Shown here: in pieces, positions 7,859 through 13,259 of the stretch | How positions within the stretch are numbered: the stretch's first letter is position 1 | How the letters are laid out: each line of letters starts with the position of its first letter | Assembly: GCA_964596135.1 (NCBI GenBank) | Contig: CAZQTF010000091.1 | Location: forward strand, 1-14,284 | Direction: 5' to 3' | Source of the DNA: JADJNW01 sp964596135 | GTDB lineage: Bacteria; Bacteroidota; Bacteroidia; Chitinophagales; Saprospiraceae | Length of the DNA: 14,284 nt | Translations under genes and position numbers: made by a program | Notes under the pieces: model-generated | Databases searched by the model: none | Told to the model about the DNA's origin: nothing | Seen by the model: only the letters and a program-made list of their open reading frames with translations

Positions 7859-8167
7859 ATGAATATCACAATTCTGACTCCTGAAAAGGAAATATTTCAC
7901 GGTACGATTACTTCTATCAAAGTACCGGGCACAACCGGACAATTTCAAGTGCTGAAAAACCACGCGCCAATTGTATCATCACTCGATTCCGGTAAGGTCG
8001 AAATTGTTACTGCCAAAGGCGGATACAGGTATTTCGATGAAGAAAGCGGTGCGATCAAAGAAGCCGACGAGCCGGGAAAGAAAATATCTTTCAACATCTC
8101 CGGAGGCTTTATTGAAGTGATCAATAATGAAGTTTCCCTGCTTGTAAGAGGAATCAATAATATCTAA
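7859..8167 (+). CDS. atpC: F1Fo ATP synthase subunit epsilon (short form)
   Basis: A 102-aa epsilon subunit that sits on the central stalk and couples F1 to Fo. The beta-sandwich domain is recognisable: ITILTPEKEIFHGTITSIKVPGTTGQFQVLKNHAPIV, and ISGGFIEVINNEVSLLVRG at the end. The C-terminal two-helix inhibitory domain found in many bacteria is missing, since the protein stops right after the last beta strand. Short epsilon subunits are common in Bacteroidota. An acidic, lysine-rich stretch (roughly residues 58-76, FDEESGAIKEADEPGKK) lengthens one beta hairpin. I prefer ATG 7859 because similarity begins at MNITILTPEKE; ATG 7844 is in frame and would add five residues. It is cotranscribed with atpD and followed by a strong terminator. 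Confidence 0.95.
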   Translation: MNITILTPEKEIFHGTITSIKVPGTTGQFQVLKNHAPIVSSLDSGKVEIVTAKGGYRYFDEESGAIKEADEPGKKISFNISGGFIEVINNEVSLLVRGINNI

Positions 8168-8186
8168 ACAGCACGATCCTGCTGTT
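8167..8186 (+). terminator. First hairpin after atpC
   Basis: AACAGCA (8167-8173) pairs with TGCTGTT (8180-8186) around a 6-nt loop and is followed by TTC. The stem is weak and overlaps the atpC stop codon. It probably only assists the stronger hairpin just downstream. Confidence 0.35.
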
Positions 8187-8190
8187 TTCA

Positions 8191-8229
8191 AAGGGCGAAT
8201 TCGGTCATCGAATTCGCCTTTCTTTTTCC
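8191..8229 (+). terminator. Rho-independent terminator of atpD-atpC
   Basis: The stem 8191-8203 with 8209-8221 has 13 pairs, one of them G-T, and a 5-nt loop. Ten consecutive pairs next to the loop (GGCGAATTCG/CGAATTCGCC) are perfect. CTTTTT follows at 8222-8227. This is a textbook intrinsic terminator 24 nt after the atpC stop. Confidence 0.88.
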
Positions 8230-8344
8230 AACTAATCCCTTTTTCAATTGAATCAGACGTACTTACTCAAATCGTTCTGTGTTTTGAGGAAATTCTGAAA
8301 TTTTATACATAGCCTGAAGCTTCTCATTTATTGCTATATTCCTT

Positions 8345-8386
8345 CTTAAAAAAGCAGAAAGCGGCGCCGCTAGAAGCAGGCACCGC
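8345..8386 (-). terminator. Rho-independent terminator of hppA
   Basis: Read on the minus strand, GCGGTGCC (8386-8379) pairs with GGCGCCGC (8368-8361), with one G-U pair. Two further GC pairs are possible inside the 10-nt loop. TTTCTGCTTTTTT follows (8360-8348). It lies 36 nt past the hppA stop codon. Confidence 0.8.
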
Positions 8387-8422
8387 CGTCAGGTATTTTA
8401 TTAAAAATCAGAAGGAATGCTT

Positions 8423-10609
8423 TTATAATAAAGGCGCGATAACGAGCGCTACGATCGACATCAGCTTGAGCAAGATATTGAGCGAAGGGCCGGAAGTATC
8501 CTTGAACGGATCACCGACCGTATCCCCTACTACCGCTGCTTTGTGCGGATCCGAGCCTTTGAAATATTTCTTACCATTGATATCCACGCCTTCTTCAAAC
8601 ATTTTTTTCGCATTGTCCCAGGCGCCTCCGGCATTTGCCTGGAAAATAGCCATCAGAACCCCCGATACGGTAACGCCCGCAAGCAAACCGCCCAGCATTT
8701 CCGAGCCGCCAAGAAAACCAACCAATACCGGCGCGGCAACTGCCAGCAAACCCGGCAACACCATCTCACGGATAGCAGCGCGGGTAGAAATTTCTACGCA
8801 TTTGCCATATTCTGCTTTGCCATCAGCAGCCTCAAAAGTATTACGATCTGCTTCCGACCACTCGTCCATTTCTTTGCCATCGTTTTTGCGCATGACTTCC
8901 AACGCCGCTTTCAAAGCCGGAATTTCGATAAACTGGCGGCGTACTTCTTCAATCATGGACATGGCAGCCCGACCTACTGCTTGCATCGCCAATGCCGAAA
9001 ATACGAATGGCAACATACCGCCAATCAGCAATCCACCCATTACATTCGCTTTGGAGATATCAATGCTGGCAATATTGGCAGAAGTCATATAAGCGCCGAA
9101 AAGCGCCAGCGCTGTCAGCGCCGCCGAAGCAATAGCAAAACCTTTGCCAATAGCCGCTGTTGTATTGCCCACTGCATCCAGCTTGTCGGTGCGCTTGCGT
9201 ACCTCTTTTGGCAATTCACTCATTTCAGCAATGCCGCCTGCGTTATCCGAAATCGGACCGTAAGCATCTACGGCTAACTGGATACCCAAATTTGACAGCA
9301 TCCCGACCGCAGCAATAGCGATACCATACAAACCCGCTACCTCGAAAGCAATGATGATCGAAATCGCAATAATAATGATCGGAATAGCCGTAGAAAGCAT
9401 ACCTACGCCCAAACCGGCGATAATGTTGGTAGCAGCGCCGGTTGAAGATTGCCGCACAATATTCAGCACTGGACGCTTGCCGGTACCGGTATAATATTCT
9501 GTGATCATGCCCACCAACAAGCCAGCAATTAGACCAATGATGGTTGCCCAGAATATGTTGGTAGAAGTCATTTCACGGGTAACACCGTACAACTTATCTT
9601 CGAAAGTCCACGATGCTGGCAATACCCCTTTGATGATAAACCAGGAAGCAATAATCATAACGATAGAAGAGCCAAACTCGCCGATATTCAATGCCCGCTG
9701 AGGGTTACCGCCTTCTTTCACGCGCACGAAAAATGTACCAATAATCGAAGTTACAATTCCTGCACCTGCCAGAATCAATGGCAACAGAACCGCCGATAGA
9801 CCATTAAAATTATCTGAAAAGGTAGAGCTGGTCATAAAAACAGCTCCCAAAACCATCGTGGAAACGATCGACCCCACATATGACTCGAACAGGTCGGCGC
9901 CCATGCCTGCTACATCACCCACGTTGTCACCTACGTTATCGGCAATTGTGGCGGGGTTCAACGGGTGGTCTTCCGGGATACCGGCTTCCACTTTGCCCAC
10001 CAGGTCGGCACCCACGTCCGCTGCCTTGGTATAAATACCGCCACCTACACGAGCAAACAATGCAATCGAAGAGGCGCCAAAAGAAAAGCCTGTGATAATG
10101 GTAATCACGCGGTTTAGATCCTGATAGCTGCCAGTACCAAACATGGAGCTGTAGGCAATAAACAAAACGCTCAAGCCCAATACGCCCAAACCAACAACCC
10201 CCAAACCCATCACGGAACCACCGGCAAATGCAATTTCCAGCGCTTTGCCCAGTCCCGTACGTGCCGCATTGGTCGTGCGTACATTCGCTTTAGTCGCCAC
10301 ACGCATCCCAATAAAACCTGCCAGCGCCGAACAAAAAGCCCCTAAAATAAAGGAACCCGCGATCAATGGAGACGAATCAGGCGTATTCCCGCTAATACCC
10401 AGCAAAATCGCTACTGCGATTACAAAAATTGCCAGAACGCGATATTCTGCCTTCAAAAATGCCATTGCACCTATCGAAATGGCCTCGGCAATTTTCTTCA
10501 TTTTGTCACTACCTGCATCCTGACGATTGATCCACGCTGTTTTCCAAAACGTGTATAATAACGCCAATACACCAAATGCCGGAATCACATAAGTAATTGT
10601 ACCACCCAT
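8423..10609 (-). CDS. hppA: Ion-pumping membrane pyrophosphatase
   Basis: A 728-aa multi-helix inner-membrane enzyme that hydrolyses pyrophosphate and pumps H+ and/or Na+ out of the cell. Length and about 15-16 hydrophobic segments fit the family. Substrate and Mg2+ motifs are intact: GGGIYTKAADVGADLVGKVE (189-208), DNVGDNVGD (224-232), the DAYGPISDNAGGIAEM block (448-463) and the C-terminal DTVGDPFKDTSGPSLN. GNTTAAIGKG (481-490) has Ala and Gly where K+-independent enzymes have Lys and Thr, so it should be K+-dependent. Glu242 in ADLFESYVGS sits at the transmembrane helix 6 position used by Na+-pumping members, but some Bacteroidota enzymes with this layout pump H+, so the ion is not settled. 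It has its own promoter and terminator and converges on atpC. Confidence 0.97.
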   Translation of the reverse strand: MGGTITYVIPAFGVLALLYTFWKTAWINRQDAGSDKMKKIAEAISIGAMAFLKAEYRVLAIFVIAVAILLGISGNTPDSSPLIAGSFILGAFCSALAGFIGMRVATKANVRTTNAARTGLGKALEIAFAGGSVMGLGVVGLGVLGLSVLFIAYSSMFGTGSYQDLNRVITIITGFSFGASSIALFARVGGGIYTKAADVGADLVGKVEAGIPEDHPLNPATIADNVGDNVGDVAGMGADLFESYVGSIVSTMVLGAVFMTSSTFSDNFNGLSAVLLPLILAGAGIVTSIIGTFFVRVKEGGNPQRALNIGEFGSSIVMIIASWFIIKGVLPASWTFEDKLYGVTREMTSTNIFWATIIGLIAGLLVGMITEYYTGTGKRPVLNIVRQSSTGAATNIIAGLGVGMLSTAIPIIIIAISIIIAFEVAGLYGIAIAAVGMLSNLGIQLAVDAYGPISDNAGGIAEMSELPKEVRKRTDKLDAVGNTTAAIGKGFAIASAALTALALFGAYMTSANIASIDISKANVMGGLLIGGMLPFVFSALAMQAVGRAAMSMIEEVRRQFIEIPALKAALEVMRKNDGKEMDEWSEADRNTFEAADGKAEYGKCVEISTRAAIREMVLPGLLAVAAPVLVGFLGGSEMLGGLLAGVTVSGVLMAIFQANAGGAWDNAKKMFEEGVDINGKKYFKGSDPHKAAVVGDTVGDPFKDTSGPSLNILLKLMSIVALVIAPLL

Positions 10610-10908
10610 ACGTGTATCTTTTTAGTTAGTTTTAAGTTTGGTGAATTTTTTTGTCTGATAGTGCCGGTTTGGGTTGAAAACTCTTCATAACCAACACCAT
10701 TTTTTTTAAACATGAGCGCAAAAGTAAACCAATATTTTGGCTTGTCCAAACGATTTAAAAGATTGAAATTAACGGTGTCACGGATGTAGTATTTCATTGT
10801 CTCTTTGCCGCTTTGTTTCCCTGTTTCTTTAGCCAGTCGCAGAAAATCAAGACAACCACGAAGCCATAAAGCAAGGTGCTAAAAGCAACTCTTGGGGAAA
10901 GCCATTCG
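10610..10908. other. Gap upstream of hppA
   Basis: About 300 bp between the nitroreductase stop and the hppA start, both on the minus strand. It holds the hppA promoter (10719-10750) and a leader of about 100 nt. The part from 10751 to 10908 has no clear terminator for the nitroreductase gene. It also contains a short minus-strand frame ending at 10794 that would encode a hydrophobic helix with a Lys-rich tail; I do not call it a gene because it lacks a normal start. Confidence 0.6.
10719..10750 (-). promoter_or_regulatory. Promoter of hppA
   Basis: On the minus strand, TTTG (10750-10747), a 20-nt spacer and TACTTTTG (10726-10719) match the Bacteroidota promoter consensus in both boxes and in spacing. 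Transcription would begin near 10713, giving a leader of roughly 100 nt. Confidence 0.72.
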
Positions 10909-11490
10909 TCATTCTTCCATCCAAATCGTCTTCTCCTCTACCGGTGTTCGTTTACCCGGAATTTCCGGCATATCATGATATCCCATGTAAAACAATCCCA
11001 GGCAGCGCTCGCCCTCTTGCAAACGCAGAAATTCATTGGCTTTCAAAGCGGCTGCCGGCGTGCTCCAGTAACTGCCAATGCCGTACACCGCGCAAGTGAG
11101 CCACATGTTTTGTACCGAGCAGGCAACCGCGGCAATTTCTTCCCATTCGGGCACCCGCTCCTGGGGGTCGCGTTGCATACAAATAGCAATGACACAACCT
11201 GCCCGCATTGGATTTTCTTTGTTTTTCTGATAAGTTTCCTCCGAAAAACGATCTGTAGGGGTATTTTCCTTGTAAAAATCAGCCAGATACTGCCCTAATC
11301 TTTCCAAACCTTTTCCGGTAAAAACCTTAAAACGCCAGGGTTCCGTCAGGCGGTGGGTAGGCGCCCAGTTGGCATTCTCCAGAATGACCTCGATCGTTTG
11401 CCTCGGAATGGGGTAATCATTGTACATCTTAGGAAAAATTGCTCTTCTTTTTCGGATCAACTCACTGATCTGAGCCGGTGTAACGTTCAT
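10909..11490 (-). CDS. YdjA-like nitroreductase family flavoprotein
   Basis: A 193-aa FMN-dependent NAD(P)H oxidoreductase of the small YdjA-like nitroreductase class, cytoplasmic and probably dimeric. The FMN phosphate-binding region is IRKRRAIFP near the start, and the conserved APTHRLTEPWRFKVF segment (about residues 42-56) is typical of the class. The VPEWEEIAAVACSVQNMWLTC helix and GIGSYWSTPA form the second half of the flavin site. Physiological substrates of such enzymes are rarely known; reduction of nitroaromatics or quinones is a family property only. I chose ATG 11490 since the family alignment begins there and a -7 box lies at 11508-11515; the in-frame ATG at 11544 is upstream of that box. 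It is divergent from the membrane-protein pair and upstream of hppA on the same strand. Confidence 0.92.
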   Translation of the reverse strand: MNVTPAQISELIRKRRAIFPKMYNDYPIPRQTIEVILENANWAPTHRLTEPWRFKVFTGKGLERLGQYLADFYKENTPTDRFSEETYQKNKENPMRAGCVIAICMQRDPQERVPEWEEIAAVACSVQNMWLTCAVYGIGSYWSTPAAALKANEFLRLQEGERCLGLFYMGYHDMPEIPGKRTPVEEKTIWMEE

Positions 11491-11507
11491 GATTTTTAAG
11501 TTTTCGC

Positions 11508-11515
11508 CAAAGATA
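11508..11515 (-). promoter_or_regulatory. Putative -7 element of the nitroreductase gene
   Basis: The minus strand reads TATCTTTG (11515-11508), a perfect TAnnTTTG. The nearest TTTG boxes upstream are 12 and 26 nt away, neither at the ideal spacing, so the -33 element is unclear. Transcription would start a few nucleotides before the ATG at 11490, giving a very short leader. Confidence 0.5.
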
Positions 11516-11559
11516 AAAAGCTCTTTCCAAAGTATTTTATTCAAAACTTTCAGAAATTA

Positions 11560-11590
11560 TTGAAATTTAAATTTCTTTATTGTATCTTTG
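11560..11590 (+). promoter_or_regulatory. Promoter of the membrane-protein pair
   Basis: TTG (11560-11562), a 20-nt spacer and TATCTTTG (11583-11590) match the Bacteroidota consensus. A perfect 14-bp palindrome, GAAATTTAAATTTC (11562-11575), fills part of the spacer and could bind a regulator, though AT-rich palindromes also arise by chance. Confidence 0.62.
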
Positions 11591-11618
11591 AAAAAGGATA
11601 TTCATTTCGTCCAATTCA

Positions 11619-12095
11619 ATGCACAGGAACATGACACACCTCCAAAATTTCTTCAACTCAATTGATCTGGTTGGTCAATTGCTGCTCCTTTTTGCTGCCG
11701 TAGCAATGGCCATCCTTACTTTGGTCACTTGGGGAGAAGCAGCTACCACGATTTTTTACTTCCTGCTACTCCTGGTAATCGGCGGCTGGCAGATGCTAAG
11801 TGCCTTCATCCGAGGCATTGGTTATGGCGACCGCATCAAAACGACTTATTTTTTTTCGGCCTTGACGTACTGCGTACTTCTGTGCATTTTTGTGCCACTC
11901 ATTGACAAACCGTCGAACGCCTGGGCGCTCCCGCTTGTGCTCTGGCTTATGGGCGTAGTGCCTGTCGTGAGCGCCGTCTGGTACTTTCGTGATTGCATCA
12001 CACCCGAACGACACCATACAAAAACGCAATCCCATCTGGTGCCAGATCCCTCCGTTGTGCCACTAACGAGGGAAAAGCTAAAAAAATTCACGTGA
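11619..12095 (+). CDS. Small four-helix membrane protein, paralogue 1
   Basis: A 158-aa protein of unknown function with four predicted transmembrane helices, roughly residues 16-36, 42-64, 76-95 and 103-123, followed by a polar tail of about 35 residues rich in His, Thr and Lys. I do not recognise the family. It shares IDLVGQ (15-20), WQMLSA (57-62) and a WYF...R.. segment (121-124) with the next gene in the same order, so the two are probably a duplicated pair. Start: ATG 11619 gives the full frame, but ATG 11631 (MTHLQNFF) is equally plausible and follows AGGAAC closely. It has its own promoter at 11560-11590, and the second gene begins 83 nt after its stop. Confidence 0.75.
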   Translation: MHRNMTHLQNFFNSIDLVGQLLLLFAAVAMAILTLVTWGEAATTIFYFLLLLVIGGWQMLSAFIRGIGYGDRIKTTYFFSALTYCVLLCIFVPLIDKPSNAWALPLVLWLMGVVPVVSAVWYFRDCITPERHHTKTQSHLVPDPSVVPLTREKLKKFT

Positions 12096-12178
12096 AGCAC
12101 GCGGCGTTCATTATTTTTGAAAAAAGTTTCTGAAAACAAAAACCAGCGCCTTGCAGGCGCCTCAACGACAAACAAACG

Positions 12179-12538
12179 ATGATTTCTCGATTTAGAATGA
12201 AAATAGATCTTCTGGGGCAGAGCGCCCTTACGCTGGCTGTGTTGCTACTGTTATGTCTGGCCGAAGGCATCCGCTGGTCGGGCGGCATTTTGATTGTACT
12301 GGCGGTATGGCAATTCATCAGCGCAGTGCACTTGTTTTACGTGTATCGGCATATCCGGCGGCTCAACTACCTCCGCACTACGCTCGTGCTCGCTGTAAGC
12401 CTTCCGCTCTGGATTCATTTTATTGGCAAACTCGCCTTCCTGCCCGTAGCTGGCGTCGTCCTCTGGTATTTTATCCAAACCATTCGCGATACGGTCGTGG
12501 TGTATCGTCGCCCTCGTTCGTTCTGGGATTTGATTTAA
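12179..12538 (+). CDS. Small four-helix membrane protein, paralogue 2
   Basis: A 119-aa protein with four hydrophobic segments, at about residues 9-28, 34-54, 66-82 and 85-101, then a basic tail (YRRPRSFWDLI). Family not recognised. It matches paralogue 1 at IDLLGQ (9-14), WQFISA (44-49) and WYF (96-98), with similar helix spacing but shorter loops and no long tail. ATG 12179 is used; ATG 12197 (MKIDLLGQ) is an alternative that starts just before the conserved motif. No terminator follows paralogue 1: a 6-bp stem at 12146-12160 lacks a T-tract, so the two genes may share a transcript. The stop lies 55 nt before the regulator gene, whose promoter is in that gap. Confidence 0.72.
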   Translation: MISRFRMKIDLLGQSALTLAVLLLLCLAEGIRWSGGILIVLAVWQFISAVHLFYVYRHIRRLNYLRTTLVLAVSLPLWIHFIGKLAFLPVAGVVLWYFIQTIRDTVVVYRRPRSFWDLI

Positions 12539-12545
12539 ATTTTTT

Positions 12546-12561
12546 TTTAGATTAATCTAAA
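12546..12561. promoter_or_regulatory. Palindromic operator candidate for the metal regulator
   Basis: TTTAGATTAATCTAAA is a perfect 16-bp palindrome. It sits just upstream of the -7 box (12567-12574), in the promoter spacer, where a bound repressor would block RNA polymerase. Its TTTAG...CTAAA arms resemble sites bound by DtxR/IdeR-type repressors, and the gene downstream encodes a DtxR-family protein. Autoregulation is the natural reading, but it is inferred. Confidence 0.65.
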
Positions 12562-12566
12562 TTTTG

Positions 12567-12574
12567 TATATTTG
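12567..12574 (+). promoter_or_regulatory. -7 element of the regulator/transporter operon
   Basis: TATATTTG matches TAnnTTTG. The upstream region at -33 is a T-run without a clear TTTG, so the promoter may be weak and dependent on context. Transcription would start near 12580, about 14 nt before the ATG at 12594, ruling out the in-frame ATG at 12564. Confidence 0.55.
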
Positions 12575-12593
12575 TATCAACATCGTACAAATC

Positions 12594-13259
12594 ATGGAAT
12601 CTATTTCACACACGGAAGAGAACTATCTGAAGGCAATTTTCAAAATTGTGGAGCGCGAAGGCAAAGCCGCCAGCAACAATGCGGTTTCTAACGAAATGAA
12701 CACGACCGCCGCTTCGGTCACAGACATGCTCAAGCGCTTAGCCGAGAAAGAGTTGATCTACTATAAAAGCCACAAAGGCGTGACGCTGACCGCGAAGGGC
12801 AATACAATTGCTACTCACCTCATCCGAAAACATCGCCTTTGGGAAGTGTTTTTGGTAGAAAAGCTTCATTTTTCCTGGGATGAAGTACACGATATGGCAG
12901 AGCAACTGGAGCATATACAGTCGCCCCAACTGGTAGAACGCTTAGATGAATTTTTAGGCTCGCCAAAGTTTGACCCGCACGGCGACCCAATTCCGGATGC
13001 CGAGGGCAATTTCACATACCGAAAACAAGCGCCGCTACTCGATCTGCCACTAGGCGAAAAGGGGGTGGTGGTGGGCGTTCAGGATCATTCCTCTGCTTTT
13101 CTGCAATACCTCGACCGCCTGGAACTGGTGCTCGGAGCGGAAGTAGAATTGCTGGAGCGATTTGAGTACGACGAATCGGTAAAAATTATGTTGAATGGTA
13201 AAAAAGAGCAGATTCTGTCTAAAAAAGTAGCTCAGAATTTATTTGTACAAAAAAGATGA
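12594..13259 (+). CDS. DtxR/MntR-family metal-dependent repressor
   Basis: A 221-aa metal-sensing transcription factor. Residues 1-72 are the winged-helix DNA-binding domain (TEENYLKAIFKI..., recognition helix around TAASVTDMLKRL, wing KGVTLTAKG). Residues 73-145 form the dimerisation and metal-binding domain. HRLWE (80-84) gives H80 and E84; EVHDMAEQLEH (97-107) gives H99, E103, E106 and H107. E103 is at the position of Cys102 in DtxR, where manganese-sensing MntR has Glu, so Mn2+ sensing is favoured. The residue matching DtxR Met10 is Asn10. From about 147 (LLDLPLGEKG onward) there is a FeoA/SH3-like domain, which the short MntR of Bacillus lacks. ATG 12594 follows the promoter and palindrome. 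Its stop overlaps the start of the metal-binding protein gene as ATGA. Confidence 0.92.
   Translation: MESISHTEENYLKAIFKIVEREGKAASNNAVSNEMNTTAASVTDMLKRLAEKELIYYKSHKGVTLTAKGNTIATHLIRKHRLWEVFLVEKLHFSWDEVHDMAEQLEHIQSPQLVERLDEFLGSPKFDPHGDPIPDAEGNFTYRKQAPLLDLPLGEKGVVVGVQDHSSAFLQYLDRLELVLGAEVELLERFEYDESVKIMLNGKKEQILSKKVAQNLFVQKR

Noticed and set aside
8361..8370. GCGGCGCCGC 10-bp palindrome as a protein-binding site
   Set aside because: It is explained by being one arm of the hppA terminator.
10585..10797. Minus-strand 70-codon frame overlapping the hppA start
   Set aside because: It contains the hppA promoter and leader, overlaps the hppA coding start in another frame, and resembles no family. 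Its ATG overlaps the stop of the cryptic frame ending at 10794, but that alone is weak.
12146..12160. GCGCCT/AGGCGC hairpin between the two membrane-protein genes
   Set aside because: It has only 6 pairs and no following T-tract on the plus strand, and there is no minus-strand gene for it to terminate.
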